Positions 1-10,409 of a stretch of DNA of 64,000 bases are shown piece by piece. The stretch covers positions 3,802,501 through 3,866,500 of the forward strand of contig NZ_CP060488.1 of the NCBI RefSeq assembly GCF_014334015.1. Reading direction: 5' to 3'. Source of the stretch: Bacteroides sp. M10. Its GTDB lineage: Bacteria > Bacteroidota > Bacteroidia > Bacteroidales > Bacteroidaceae. The translations under genes and the position numbers were made by a program. Every line of letters begins with the position of its first letter. Position 1 is the stretch's first letter. Below the pieces are notes generated by a model, which had not been told where the DNA came from, made no database searches, and saw nothing but the letters and a program-made list of their open reading frames with translations.

Positions 1-1124
1 AGATTGAGCTTTCTTCTTCTACAAGTACAGAAATCAACTTGCCGTATATCATGCCGGTAGGTGGTGTGCCTAAGCACTTGGTGAAGACTTTGACTCGTGC
101 AAAATTCGAATCTCTGGCTCACGAATTGATTCAGGCTTGTCTTGAACCATGTAAGAAAGCAATGAGCGATGCAGGTTTGAGCAATGCTGATATTGATGAA
201 GTAATCCTTGTTGGTGGTTCTTCTCGTATTCCAGCTGTTCAGAAGTTGGTAGAAGATTTCTTCGGCAAGACTCCTTCTAAAGGTGTGAACCCGGATGAAG
301 TGGTAGCTATTGGTGCTGCTGTACAGGGTGCTGTTTTGACAGATGAAATCAAAGGTGTAGTATTATTGGATGTTACTCCGTTGTCAATGGGTATCGAAAC
401 ACTGGGTGGTGTGATGACTAAGTTGATCGACGCTAACACTACCATTCCGGCTCGTAAGAGTGAAACATTCTCTACTGCTGCTGATAATCAAAGTGAAGTT
501 ACGATTCATGTATTGCAGGGAGAACGTCCGATGGCCGCTCAGAATAAATCAATCGGTCAGTTCAATTTGTCAGGTATTGCTCCGGCCCGTCGTGGTGTTC
601 CTCAAATTGAGGTTACATTCGATATCGATGCGAACGGTATCTTGAAAGTATCTGCTAAAGATAAGGCTACTGGTAAAGAACAAGCTATCCGTATCGAAGC
701 ATCCAGCGGTTTGAGCAAGGAAGAAATCGAAAAGATGAAGGCTGAAGCTGAAGCTAATGCTGAAGCAGATAAGAAAGAACGTGAAAAGATTGACAAGCTG
801 AACCAGGCTGACAGCGTAATCTTCCAGACTGAAAATCAGTTGAAGGAATTAGGTGATAAGTTGCCTGCTGATAAGAAAGCTCCGATTGAAGCTGCTTTGC
901 AGAAATTGAAAGATGCTCACAAAGCACAGGACTTGGCTGCTATCGATACTGCTATGGCAGAAATCAATACTGCCTTCCAGGCTGCAAGTGCTGAAATGTA
1001 CGCACAGGGTGGTGCACAAGGTGGTGCACAGGCTGGTCCTGATATGAACGGTGGTGCCGGCCAGCAAGATAACAGCAAGCACGGAGATAATGTTCAGGAT
1101 GCTGACTTCGAGGAAGTGAAATGA
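1..1124 (+). CDS. dnaK: Chaperone DnaK (Hsp70), 3' part
   Basis: The reading frame is open from the first base of the window, so the N-terminal half lies outside. About 374 residues remain. The end of the ATPase domain is visible ([11 protein letters not shown], then [17 protein letters not shown]), followed by the substrate-binding beta-sandwich ([14 protein letters not shown] to about [12 protein letters not shown]), a helical lid rich in Lys, Glu and Ala, and a Gly/Gln/Ala-rich tail ending in DFEEVK. DnaK is the cytosolic ATP-dependent folding chaperone that works with DnaJ and GrpE. The tail is typical of Bacteroidetes DnaK. The apparent start near base 39 is an internal Leu codon, not a true start. 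A bidirectional hairpin terminator follows the stop. Confidence 0.98.
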   Translation, partial: IELSSSTSTEINLPYIMPVGGVPKHLVKTLTRAKFESLAHELIQACLEPCKKAMSDAGLSNADIDEVILVGGSSRIPAVQKLVEDFFGKTPSKGVNPDEVVAIGAAVQGAVLTDEIKGVVLLDVTPLSMGIETLGGVMTKLIDANTTIPARKSETFSTAADNQSEVTIHVLQGERPMAAQNKSIGQFNLSGIAPARRGVPQIEVTFDIDANGILKVSAKDKATGKEQAIRIEASSGLSKEEIEKMKAEAEANAEADKKEREKIDKLNQADSVIFQTENQLKELGDKLPADKKAPIEAALQKLKDAHKAQDLAAIDTAMAEINTAFQAASAEMYAQGGAQGGAQAGPDMNGGAGQQDNSKHGDNVQDADFEEVK

Positions 1125-1162
1125 TTTCGATAAGAAACTAATTTATAATAAATTAATAAGAA

Positions 1163-1195
1163 AAAAGCGTGCAGCTCAATGAGTTGCACGCTTTT
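1163..1195 (+). terminator. Bidirectional Rho-independent terminator between dnaK and the helicase
   Basis: A long stem (AAAAGCGTGCA paired with TGCACGCTTTT, one internal mismatch, short CTCAATGAG top) lies 39 bases after the dnaK stop. Both sides end in A/T runs, so it can serve dnaK on plus and the convergent helicase gene on minus. Confidence 0.88.
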
Positions 1196-1230
1196 GTACT
1201 TTTGTATTTTGGGGATTCATGGTTGTTATC

Positions 1231-4200
1231 TTACAAAGAAAGAACCAAATCTGCTAAAAGAACGGCTGTTTCTGATTCATTTTTTGGTGCATCTTTGGGC
1301 TTCCATGCTACAATGAACCGTACAGATGCGGATTTCACCTTATAACCTCTTTCTTCCCACTCTGATAATGTGTCTTGCATTTTTAATGATAACCTTGCTA
1401 CAGGTTTATTAGTTGATGAGCTATACAAAAAGAAATCATTATAATTCAAAGAATCTCCACCTCTTAATGCTAAAACTTCCTGCTTACGTTCTTTGAAGAA
1501 TCCTAGATAGACATCTTTATGAGAGAGTTGTAGTACAATTTCTTCGGGCATGTCATACTGTCGTTGGTCGACAAAATATCGGTCTGTACTTAAACGATTA
1601 AAGCAGTCACCGTTCGTATGTATAAACAGCCGGTTTTTCGCACGAGTTATTCCTACATAGTATTTGCGCATCAGATAGGCATCTTTTGAATAATTATCAG
1701 ATACTAGTATATACACGTCGTCAAACTCTCTACCCTTGGCTTTATGAATGGTTGATACCACTACTTCTGCTCCTGAAACATCACAAAAGTCTTCCACCGA
1801 TGATTCAAATACAAACTCTTTGAAGTCACAGAGGTATTTTGCTTTGTTGGTTTGTTCAAACTGCTCTACACAACGCTTTACATATGTCAGACTTAGACTA
1901 CCATCATAAGCAGAAAAGGTTGCATGTTTGGCTTCCTCCCATAATTCTTCTGGAATTAGAGGCGTTTTTACTCGTTTGTCTATATACCGCAAGAGATACC
2001 TTATTTCGGCCATATTCCAGAAGCGCAAACCGTCCATCGACTGTATTAATTTGCTATTTATGCCATGTTTCCGCAAAAGAGCCATCAGGATAACAGCCTC
2101 TTCGTTTGTTTGGGTGAGTACACACGAAGTACCTTTGTCTTTATGTTGAAGTAATTTTTCAACGAGCGGCTGATACATATACTTTGATTGATGGCGTGTT
2201 ACTTCGACCCAACCCTCTTCTTTTCTCATGGAGATAATTGGCGTACTTTTTATTCTTTTATCAATGGTTCTCAAGAATCCGTTGGCAAAATTCACCGGAT
2301 GGTGTGCACTGCGGTAATTTTCGGTCATCTCGACAAATTTACTTCCGCTTTCTTGTGTTAGTCGGTACATATAGTCAGAATCAGATCCACGGAATTCATA
2401 GATGTTTTGGTCATCATCTCCCACTGCTATCACACGCATTTCCTCGTTGTTGGCCATCAAAGCCCTTAACAGTGCATATTCTTCGACTCCCATATCCTGA
2501 GCTTCGTCTATGACCAGTACCGTCTTGCCTATTTTGTTTGGCTCTACTTCTCCTTGACAGATCATTTCGGCTGCTTTTGCAACGACACTTTTTGCATCTT
2601 CAAGATTTCCTATCCGCCCCAAAAGGTCGAAACAATAGGAGTGGAATGTCTTTATTTCAATAAAATGGGCTGCATTGCCTATCAATTCCATGAGTCTCTG
2701 TTTGAATTCAGTAGCCGCTGCCCTTGAAAATGTCAACATCAAAAGTTGCTCGTGTTTTACGTCTTCAAGTAGCAGAAGTGAAGCAAGTTTGTGAACCAAT
2801 ACTCGTGTTTTTCCGCTGCCAGGTCCGGCTGCAACCACAATGCAACGTGAATCCTTATCGGAAATAATCTCCATTTGACGTTTGGATAGCTGCCCGAACA
2901 ACTGCTTGTATTTCTGTGGCGTCAAGTTACGTTGTATTTCGCTTACTCTGTCCCCTTTGAAGTATTTTGTAATAAACTTCCTGTAATCCATTTGGAAATA
3001 GTCTTGAACATATCTCAGGGCTGTGTTGTAATCCCTAACCATCAGATTAGCATATTCGCCCACAATATGTACTTGCTGAATCTTCTGTTTGTAGAATTCG
3101 TTGAGCATCCGGTAATCATCCTGCTTGTATCTCGATTTGTTGTCCTTTATTCTTTGGATATTCATGGCGTTATAAAGAACCAAGAAACCGCCTTCAAGTT
3201 TTAGCGCACCGATTTTTGATAAGTACAGAAGTGCTTCTTCCACGTCTTCCAATTGAATGTCATCAAGTCCGCCAAAAAGGGATTGGGGGCTTGATTTTAT
3301 TTGATTCAGAAGTTCTACTACAGAAAATTGGATAGCCTTATTGGGTGAATTTCCCGTTTCCGTATCTGAGGCGATCCTGTATAGCCATTCTATGGCGAAA
3401 CGACTTATTTCCAATCGTTTTTCAAAACGCTTGATGGTTGATTCCAAGTCTGCCTGACGACTTATTTCTATATTACGAACTGCATCCTCTTTTTTGCGGG
3501 TATAGCCCTTGACGGTGAGGAAATAGAGTAGTGTCCGAATATCTTTTTCTTTGGATGTATTGATCCCGTTGTTTACTGCATTGTCATTCAGTTGCTTGCA
3601 TGATATTCTCAAGGACTCGTCAGGAATATGGCTGAGGATATATTGTTCAAGTTTTGCAAAACGTTCGAGGAGTGTTTGCGACTTTCGTTCCGAGTCACCT
3701 GCATCCAGTAAATAAGCAGATATATCTTTGCTGTCTGCCAATATGCCTTCTTGTCGCATTCGTTCCACTACGGATATTACTTCTCTTTTGCTTATTCCCA
3801 AAATGTCTGCCAGATAATCAATCCGTGACTCTGCTTCTGAATCTTGGGCTTTGGCAATGTGTTTTTGGGATATCAATGATTTGATGATTCGGACTGCCTT
3901 TTCTATTTCGTCACGGTCGAAGAGTAGTGACATTGATATACGCTTTCTTGCTTCATCCATATTCTTTACCGTGATGCCTGTGGCATATACGTGAGGCACA
4001 TTATTTCCTCTTATCAAGTATCCACTTTGTTCCAAAGCTGCTAATGCTGTTCGTACACGGGTTTCAATATCAGATACCGAATCGTCCCATCCTGCCTGCC
4101 TGGCAATTTCCAATGCAGAACAGCTGACTTTCATACGTTGTCTGGTAAGGTCTTTTATGGCTTTCCATACCTGTTGTATTTCACTGATGCTTAGTTTTGT

Positions 4201-6105
4201 TTGGTTTAATAGTATAAAATGCTTGTCCAAATCATTGTCACTATAAAGCACATAACAACGCGCGCTGAGGCTGGGATCACGACCGGCTCTACCTGCTTCT
4301 TGAACGTAGTTCTCCAGCGAATCGGAAATGTCATAATGTACGACAAGACCGACATCTTTTTTGTCGACTCCCATACCAAATGCAGACGTAGCTACGATGA
4401 TGTGTACTTGGTCATTCATGAATGCGTCTTGGTTGGCAATTTTTTCATCTGATTCCATTTTACCATTGAAAGGTAGTGCCTTATAACCGTCACGAGTCAA
4501 TTTGGTTGCCAGTTCTTCAGTCCGTTTGGTACGTGATACGTAAATGATTGTCGGACAATTGGATTCAGCCACAAGTTCTCTTAACTTTAAATATTTATCA
4601 TTGTCACTATCGGCATGTACGACGGAATAACGCAGATTTGTTCTTGAGGCTGTTGATGCGAATAATTCTAAGTCTAAATTTAATGTTTGTTTGAAATAGT
4701 CGCAGATGTCTTGTACTACTTTTTGTTTTGCCGTAGCCGTAAAGCAGGATACGGGTATTGGATTCTTGCATTTTTTCTTTTGCTGGTATTCTCGGATGAA
4801 TTTACCTATGTAGAGATAGTCAACCCTGAAATCCTGCCCCCATGAAGAAAAGCAATGCGCTTCGTCTATCACAAATCTTACAACATGGCGTGCTATCAAT
4901 ATTTTCTCGATAGTTTTTGAACGAAGCATTTCGGGAGATATATACAAAAGTGAGGCTTCTCCGTCTTGGACTCTTTGTATGGACAGTGCTCTTGTGATGG
5001 GGTCTAACATTCCATTTATGGTCACGGCATCCGTGATGCCTCTATCGGCAAGGTTGTCTACTTGGTCTTTCATTAGTGACTGCAAGGGGGAGATAACAAC
5101 CGTAAGCCCATGCACAGAACGTCCTGCCATGAGTGCTGGTAACTGGAAGGTAAGTGATTTGCCTCCACCAGTAGGAAATATCGCCAGCAACGATTTGCCT
5201 TTTACCGCAGCTTGAGCTGCTTGTTCTTGCAGTGGCTCGCCTTCGTATGTTCGAAAGCGTTCATATCCGAAAAATATTTTTAAGTTATGAAGCACATCCA
5301 GTTGCGTATTGCAGTAGTCACAGCCTTCCCGGCAACTGGTGTGGCGCAGGAGCTTTACAATAAATTCCACTTCCGGATAATTGTAAAGTACCCATCCGGG
5401 AGTGATGGAACGATAATCAGTAGTATCAATTAGAGCCAATGCGTATGCCAATCCGCATGGATATTGTTCGATGAGCATGTCAAGGTCAGTATGTTGGCAA
5501 ATCTTTCCTGCATACAGTTTGTTTATAAGTTCAGGTATTCCTTCATTGATATACTCCGCATTCATTATGCTGAGAAATCCCTCAAACTCTTTTTTGCCCT
5601 TTAGTAGCGATGCGAATAGTATGCGCTTTTCTTTTGGCAATGAATTCCAGCATGCTATTTCGTCCAGTAACAAGTCGTTTGCTTTCTTGCAATCGTTCAC
5701 CGGATTGTTCATCTGTTCACTAATCAGTTTGTCATCTTTCACAAGCCTGTGGTAAGGGCGTTCCGGGAACAATAAAGGCGAGACATAAAGTGTGTCAACT
5801 AAAATCCAGCGGCATGTTTTGTCTGTGAACAGATATTTGGCATCATGATGAATGATATTGTGACCGCAGATGTAGTCTATATCACAAAGAAAATCAAACA
5901 ATTCATCTTTGGAAGTTTTATGGAATGTCGTGCCATTGTGTAGGAGTGCCCCTATATCATGGATTTTATGATCTTTCAAGCCAACTTCAACATCTACTAT
6001 GGCATAGTTTGAGGCACTAAATGGTACAGATGTAATTTTATTACCGATGGCATTGTTTCTGTCCTCAGTTTTCTTGATTCCTATGAGTCTGCTCCATATT
6101 GACAT
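1231..6105 (-). CDS. Fusion protein: DEDD 3'-5' exonuclease + RecQ helicase + UvrD-type helicase
   Basis: A 1624-residue protein predicted to process DNA ends or recombination intermediates. Residues about 35-150 look like a DnaQ-type exonuclease (DVE at 38-40, GHNIIHHD near 83-90). A C-x3-C-x2-C cluster follows at about 258-265. A complete RecQ helicase core comes next, with PTGGGKS near 311, DEAH near 414 and the EAGRAGRD motif near 603. After a helical middle region there is a second motor of UvrD/SF1 type, with GPGSGKT near 1094, VIDEAQD, GDDDQNIYEFRG and a C-terminal HKAKGREFDDV / YVGITRAKNRL. The frame stays open to 6267, but I place the start at 6105 because a -7 promoter box at 6193-6200 would start transcription downstream of the longer start. 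Most RecQ proteins are about 600-730 residues, so the size is exceptional. Cellular role is inferred only from domains. Confidence 0.9.
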   Translation of the reverse strand: MSIWSRLIGIKKTEDRNNAIGNKITSVPFSASNYAIVDVEVGLKDHKIHDIGALLHNGTTFHKTSKDELFDFLCDIDYICGHNIIHHDAKYLFTDKTCRWILVDTLYVSPLLFPERPYHRLVKDDKLISEQMNNPVNDCKKANDLLLDEIACWNSLPKEKRILFASLLKGKKEFEGFLSIMNAEYINEGIPELINKLYAGKICQHTDLDMLIEQYPCGLAYALALIDTTDYRSITPGWVLYNYPEVEFIVKLLRHTSCREGCDYCNTQLDVLHNLKIFFGYERFRTYEGEPLQEQAAQAAVKGKSLLAIFPTGGGKSLTFQLPALMAGRSVHGLTVVISPLQSLMKDQVDNLADRGITDAVTINGMLDPITRALSIQRVQDGEASLLYISPEMLRSKTIEKILIARHVVRFVIDEAHCFSSWGQDFRVDYLYIGKFIREYQQKKKCKNPIPVSCFTATAKQKVVQDICDYFKQTLNLDLELFASTASRTNLRYSVVHADSDNDKYLKLRELVAESNCPTIIYVSRTKRTEELATKLTRDGYKALPFNGKMESDEKIANQDAFMNDQVHIIVATSAFGMGVDKKDVGLVVHYDISDSLENYVQEAGRAGRDPSLSARCYVLYSDNDLDKHFILLNQTKLSISEIQQVWKAIKDLTRQRMKVSCSALEIARQAGWDDSVSDIETRVRTALAALEQSGYLIRGNNVPHVYATGITVKNMDEARKRISMSLLFDRDEIEKAVRIIKSLISQKHIAKAQDSEAESRIDYLADILGISKREVISVVERMRQEGILADSKDISAYLLDAGDSERKSQTLLERFAKLEQYILSHIPDESLRISCKQLNDNAVNNGINTSKEKDIRTLLYFLTVKGYTRKKEDAVRNIEISRQADLESTIKRFEKRLEISRFAIEWLYRIASDTETGNSPNKAIQFSVVELLNQIKSSPQSLFGGLDDIQLEDVEEALLYLSKIGALKLEGGFLVLYNAMNIQRIKDNKSRYKQDDYRMLNEFYKQKIQQVHIVGEYANLMVRDYNTALRYVQDYFQMDYRKFITKYFKGDRVSEIQRNLTPQKYKQLFGQLSKRQMEIISDKDSRCIVVAAGPGSGKTRVLVHKLASLLLLEDVKHEQLLMLTFSRAAATEFKQRLMELIGNAAHFIEIKTFHSYCFDLLGRIGNLEDAKSVVAKAAEMICQGEVEPNKIGKTVLVIDEAQDMGVEEYALLRALMANNEEMRVIAVGDDDQNIYEFRGSDSDYMYRLTQESGSKFVEMTENYRSAHHPVNFANGFLRTIDKRIKSTPIISMRKEEGWVEVTRHQSKYMYQPLVEKLLQHKDKGTSCVLTQTNEEAVILMALLRKHGINSKLIQSMDGLRFWNMAEIRYLLRYIDKRVKTPLIPEELWEEAKHATFSAYDGSLSLTYVKRCVEQFEQTNKAKYLCDFKEFVFESSVEDFCDVSGAEVVVSTIHKAKGREFDDVYILVSDNYSKDAYLMRKYYVGITRAKNRLFIHTNGDCFNRLSTDRYFVDQRQYDMPEEIVLQLSHKDVYLGFFKERKQEVLALRGGDSLNYNDFFLYSSSTNKPVARLSLKMQDTLSEWEERGYKVKSASVRFIVAWKPKDAPKNESETAVLLADLVLSL

Positions 6106-6192
6106 ATAATAAATTGTTTTATAATTTGAACTTATTATGTATCTGCATCGTTTTCTTATTGTTGTTCGGGTATAATGCTCCAATATTACATA

Positions 6193-6200
6193 CAAAGGTA
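6193..6200 (-). promoter_or_regulatory. Candidate -7 box for the fusion helicase
   Basis: Read on minus the bases are TACCTTTG, matching the Bacteroides TAnnTTTG consensus. The -33 region is poorly matched. The position supports a start codon at 6105. Confidence 0.5.
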
Positions 6201-6344
6201 AGGATAAAACTGAATAATCTGTTAAAATGACCGTTTCCTTTTTATTTTTGGTATAACAGAATAACATGTAATGGGTATGAGAACAATTTATCTTCTATTA
6301 TTTCCCTTGTTTTTTATAGTATCCTATTCTGGCTTAGATACCAA

Positions 6345-8600
6345 TTACGTTAAGTACAGTATTTTTCTAATCTTTTCCCGGTTGCCCACAATCCAAACGA
6401 GATCTCCTAATTGGAAAGTTGTGTCTTTATCCAGGGTAATCAGTTCGTCATTTCGTTCAATAGCTACAACAATACTGTCATGCTTCTCTCCTAAATGAGA
6501 CTGAGCGATGGTCTGATTTAAAAAGCGGAATTCTTCGTCTACCGTGAAAGAGTGGAGAGTTATCTTTTTATCCATTGCATCTGTATCTGATGTGTTTTTT
6601 ACATCTTCTATTCTATTTCTGAATTCCTGTAATTGCGTATCTGTACCAACTACTGTCAATTTATCCTGCGGATAGATGTGTTCAGAGCTTTTCGGTATAT
6701 ATATGTTCAGATCGCCACGAGTGATTGCGACGACATTTACTCCAAAATTTTGCCTGAATGAAAGTTCTCCTAAAGACTTACCGATATAATCGGAATAAGG
6801 CGATACGAGGATAGATGTCAAATCAAGGTCTTTATCATTGAATTCGCTATTGAAACTTGTTTTTAGCGGGTGCCGTTTTTTAGCTACCTCTTCCCGTCGG
6901 TTAAGATTGGCAAGGAATCTTGTTTCCAATCGTGAATATTGCGTGAGATCTTCCCTAAGAATAAGAATCAATGCTACCACGGCTATGGCAATAATCACAC
7001 TTATTCCCCAGTTTAGTTTAAAGTAGCTGATGACTACACTAGTGATAAAGAAAAGAGCAACAGATACACGTCCCAGAACCAGGGAAACCAGGCGTCCGTG
7101 ATTGTAATTCTCGTCTCTCCATAGCTTCAGGAATAATTCCGAAGAGTTGTATTTGTTGGAGATGAGCGCCCATAAAAAAGGAGTCATAAGTAGAAGAGTA
7201 CCCAGACACATCACCAGGTTGATCCATACAGTGACAGGAGCAAACATTTCGTTGATGGCGGGATAAATGATTTGTATCGACAGCAGCCAAATAGCAGTGA
7301 GCAGTACGCTATAGATAACAACTCTCCCAATCATGTTTTTTAGTAATTTCTTCCAGTCACTATCGTGGTTCATGGTCTTCTTGCCGGAAGCATAACGATC
7401 TAATGTCTCCTGTACTTTAGTAGGCAATATTTTGTAAAGCCATTCGGCAAAAGGATTGGCTAAACGGATAAAGTAAGGAGTCGTGAAAGTGGTGATGACA
7501 GATACAGCCACAATGATAGGTGAAATAAACGGATCAAGCACTTTGAGCGAAACACCCAGTCCGGCAATGATGAAAGCAAACTCTCCGATTTGTGCCAGGC
7601 TGAATCCGGATTTGATGGAAGTATTCAGTGGTTCTCCGGATAAGAGTACGCCAAACGAAGAGAAAATGGCTTTGCCGATAATGGTAACCAGTGTAATGAT
7701 GATGACAGGCCAGGCGTATTCTACCAATACAGCCGGATTCACCAGCATACCGACCGAAACGAAAAAGATAGCTCCAAAGAGGTCTTTTACCGGTTGTATG
7801 ATATGTTCGATGTGTTCGGCCTCGATGGTTTCGGCAAGGATAGATCCCATGATAAATGCTCCTAGTGCTGTTGAAAAACCTGTATAAGTAGCCAATACTA
7901 CCATTCCCAGACAAAGACCGAGAGAAACAATCAGAAGAGTCTCGTTATTCATCAACTTCTTTGCTTTTTTGAGAAAAGCCGGAATAACGAAGATACCTAT
8001 GAGAAACCACAGGATTAAAAAGAAAACGACCTTGAGTACACTTATCAGCAAATCTTCACCCACAAAGTCCTGACTTACTGCCATTGTGGAAAGAAGCACC
8101 ATCATTAAGATAGCAATCAGGTCTTCCACTACCAGGGTACCGAATACGATACCGGTAAAACGTTGGTTACGCAATTCCAGATCATTGAAGGCTTTGATAA
8201 TGATTGTAGTGGATGACATAGACAACATTCCCCCCAGGAAAATGGAATTCATGGTGCCCCATCCTAATAATTGTCCCACCAAATACCCAATGAGTAACAT
8301 GCTGATTACTTCGGTGATAGCCGTAATAAAAGCTGTGGAACCTACATTCATGAGCTTCTTAAAACTAAACTCCAGTCCGAGTGCAAAGAGCAGGAATATA
8401 ACACCTATTTCTGCCCATATATTGATATTCTCAATATCTCCTACTGTAGGGAAAATATTAATATAAGGACCTGCCAGCAATCCGGCAATAATGTAACCTA
8501 AGACTAAAGGCTGTTTTAGCCATTTGAACAACAAGGTTATAATACTGGCCGATATTAATATCAGCGCAAGGTCGGCAATCAAAGTTGGCAAGTGTGACAT
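6345..8600 (-). CDS. Kef/CPA2-type cation:proton antiporter with C-terminal RCK_C domains
   Basis: A 751-residue inner-membrane protein. Residues about 5-385 form a Na+/H+ exchanger-type domain with roughly 12 hydrophobic segments, including GYIIAGLLAGPY near 35 and LFALGLEFSFKKL near 75, typical of KefB/KefC-like carriers. Another group of membrane helices follows around 425-545. The soluble tail (about 590-751) carries two TrkA-C/RCK_C-like modules (SPYSDYIGKSLGEL and the segment ending in GDLVWIVGNREKI). It probably exchanges K+ or Na+ for H+ under ligand control. No NAD-binding Rossmann fold is evident, unlike classical KefC. The ion is not determined from sequence. Confidence 0.9.
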   Translation of the reverse strand: MSHLPTLIADLALILISASIITLLFKWLKQPLVLGYIIAGLLAGPYINIFPTVGDIENINIWAEIGVIFLLFALGLEFSFKKLMNVGSTAFITAITEVISMLLIGYLVGQLLGWGTMNSIFLGGMLSMSSTTIIIKAFNDLELRNQRFTGIVFGTLVVEDLIAILMMVLLSTMAVSQDFVGEDLLISVLKVVFFLILWFLIGIFVIPAFLKKAKKLMNNETLLIVSLGLCLGMVVLATYTGFSTALGAFIMGSILAETIEAEHIEHIIQPVKDLFGAIFFVSVGMLVNPAVLVEYAWPVIIITLVTIIGKAIFSSFGVLLSGEPLNTSIKSGFSLAQIGEFAFIIAGLGVSLKVLDPFISPIIVAVSVITTFTTPYFIRLANPFAEWLYKILPTKVQETLDRYASGKKTMNHDSDWKKLLKNMIGRVVIYSVLLTAIWLLSIQIIYPAINEMFAPVTVWINLVMCLGTLLLMTPFLWALISNKYNSSELFLKLWRDENYNHGRLVSLVLGRVSVALFFITSVVISYFKLNWGISVIIAIAVVALILILREDLTQYSRLETRFLANLNRREEVAKKRHPLKTSFNSEFNDKDLDLTSILVSPYSDYIGKSLGELSFRQNFGVNVVAITRGDLNIYIPKSSEHIYPQDKLTVVGTDTQLQEFRNRIEDVKNTSDTDAMDKKITLHSFTVDEEFRFLNQTIAQSHLGEKHDSIVVAIERNDELITLDKDTTFQLGDLVWIVGNREKIRKILYLT

Positions 8601-8642
8601 TAGGTGTGGGTTTATTTATTATAACATTCCTGATAGATAATA

Positions 8643-8670
8643 TGTTTCCATCTATAAAAAGATGGAAACA
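8643..8670 (-). repeat. Hairpin overlapping the end of the PiT gene
   Basis: Perfect 11-base arms (TGTTTCCATCT / AGATGGAAACA) with a 6-base loop. The permease stop codon is inside the hairpin. It lies between the permease and the antiporter and may terminate or process the phosphate operon mRNA. The downstream T-run is weak. Confidence 0.5.
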
Positions 8671-9668
8671 ATATAATAAATAGCTGCAGCTAAGAGTCCA
8701 CTGACTGGAATTGTAAGAATCCAGGCAGTCATGAGGCTTTTGGTTACTCCCCAACGAACGGCAGAGAGGCGTTTAGTTGCACCTACTCCAATAATCGCTC
8801 CTGTGATAGTATGTGTGGTACTAACGGGGATTTTCAACATTTCCGTAATGTAGAGAGTGAAAGCACCTGCTGTTTCGGCAATCACTCCTTCCAGTGGGGT
8901 TACCTTGGTAATTTTTGTTCCCATTGTTTTCACTATCTTCCAGCCACCGGACATCGTACCGAGTGAAATTGCTGTGAAGCACGAAAAAGCAACCCAGTCG
9001 GGAAGGTCATTGATGCTGTTGATACCCATGCCCAATCCCATTGAATGGCCGGCTATCATGGCAGCGGCAATAATACCCATTACTTTCTGTGAATCGTTCA
9101 AGCCATGTCCGACGCTGAAGAGGGCGGAGGATACGAGTTGTAACCTCTTGAACCATTGCTCGGCTGTGTGGGGATGTGCGCGTCGGCAGATGTAGAGGAC
9201 AAACAGGGTGAAACCGAAAGCAATGACCATTCCGATAAAAGGAGCCAGAAAGATAAAGGCTGCAATTTTAAGAATGATGTTAAGCTGAATTGCTTCAAAT
9301 CCGTTTGCCATAATGGCAGCTCCTGCAAAACCTCCGATAAGGGTGTGTGAGGAAGAAGACGGAATCCCTTTCCACCAGGTAACCAGGTTCCAAGTGATAG
9401 CCGCTATAATTCCTGCTAATATAATGGGCAGGGTGATATATTGCTCTACCACAGTCTTGGATACTGTATTGGCGATACCGAATCCACCTATTATATATTT
9501 GGCAATGAAAAAGGCTACGAAGTTGAAGAAAGCAGCCCATATTACAGCTTGAAAGGGAGTAAGCACCCTGGTAGATACGATGGTAGCTATTGAGTTTGCT
9601 GCATCGTGAAAGCCGTTGATATAATCGAATATCAGAGCCAGAATGATGATAGTCACTAATAATTCCAT
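8652..9668 (-). CDS. PiT-family inorganic phosphate permease
   Basis: A 338-residue polytopic membrane protein that imports phosphate, as a metal-phosphate complex coupled to cations in characterised PiT proteins. The two PHO-4 signature repeats are visible: GFHDAANSIAT near residue 20 and VSTTHTITGAIIGVG near 282, the latter with the conserved Thr-rich motif. It is shorter than E. coli PitA (about 500 residues) because the central loop is small, as in many bacterial homologues. It lies 15 bases after a DUF47 gene, the usual partner arrangement, so the pair forms an operon. Confidence 0.93.
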   Translation of the reverse strand: MELLVTIIILALIFDYINGFHDAANSIATIVSTRVLTPFQAVIWAAFFNFVAFFIAKYIIGGFGIANTVSKTVVEQYITLPIILAGIIAAITWNLVTWWKGIPSSSSHTLIGGFAGAAIMANGFEAIQLNIILKIAAFIFLAPFIGMVIAFGFTLFVLYICRRAHPHTAEQWFKRLQLVSSALFSVGHGLNDSQKVMGIIAAAMIAGHSMGLGMGINSINDLPDWVAFSCFTAISLGTMSGGWKIVKTMGTKITKVTPLEGVIAETAGAFTLYITEMLKIPVSTTHTITGAIIGVGATKRLSAVRWGVTKSLMTAWILTIPVSGLLAAAIYYIVSIFL

Positions 9669-9683
9669 GTGTTCCGGCTTGCT

Positions 9684-10331
9684 TTATGCGTACTTTACAA
9701 TCAGGTTTTTGAGAATCTTACCTACATGCTCTGCAGCATCGGTCGTTTTTTCCAGTTCATGCATGATCTCCTTTATTTTGATAAGTTCAATGCAATCTTT
9801 TTCCTCTTCGAAAAGTTTGGTGATAAAGAATTCGTATACATCATCCGCCTGGTTCTCGATTTCATGCAGTTTGGAGCAGTATTCGCGGAGAAGAGTCGGT
9901 TTCTTACGGAATGTTTCGAGTTCGTCCATGGCTTTGCATATATAGATCGCTTCCTCCTGAATCAAACGGCTCAACTCTTTGCCATTCTCTGAAATAGGAC
10001 GGGGATTGTAAATAGAGATTCGTTTGGCACAACTGTTTATTCCGTCAATGACGTCATCCATGCAGGAAGCTAAGTCATGAATATCTTCGCGGTCGAAAGG
10101 AGTGATAAAGGTAGTACCTAATTCATCAAAAATCAGGTGTGTCAGTCTGTCGCCTTCCCGTTCCAGGTCTTTGATTTTTTTGTAGTAGTCCGAACGTTCT
10201 GTAGGTGAGTCATGTTGCAAGCTTTCTATTAAAACAACTGATGCTTCGCAGAGCACTTCTGATAGCTGTTTCAGTAAAGGGAAAAATTTGGGCTCCTTTG
10301 GAGTAAACCGGCTAAAAAAAGAATTTTTCAT
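9684..10331 (-). CDS. DUF47 / PhoU-like regulator of phosphate transport
   Basis: A 215-residue, almost wholly alpha-helical cytosolic protein. PhoU-like acidic clusters are visible (DLEREGDRLTH near 51, ENQADDVYE near 163). DUF47 proteins accompany PiT permeases and are thought to modulate transport, though the mechanism is not well established. The gene is first in an operon with the downstream permease. Start chosen at the ATG that gives MKNSFFSRFTPKEPKFF, a typical N-terminus for this family. Confidence 0.9.
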   Translation of the reverse strand: MKNSFFSRFTPKEPKFFPLLKQLSEVLCEASVVLIESLQHDSPTERSDYYKKIKDLEREGDRLTHLIFDELGTTFITPFDREDIHDLASCMDDVIDGINSCAKRISIYNPRPISENGKELSRLIQEEAIYICKAMDELETFRKKPTLLREYCSKLHEIENQADDVYEFFITKLFEEEKDCIELIKIKEIMHELEKTTDAAEHVGKILKNLIVKYA

Positions 10332-10409
10332 AAGTGTAAAAACTTTAAATTGTTTTTTCTTCTCTATTTATATTAGTAACAAATGAATACAGATTATAGT
10401 TTGCTGTTT

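Noticed and set aside
7483..7887. 134-codon plus-strand frame in the antiporter gene
   Set aside because: Antisense to membrane helices; no independent support.
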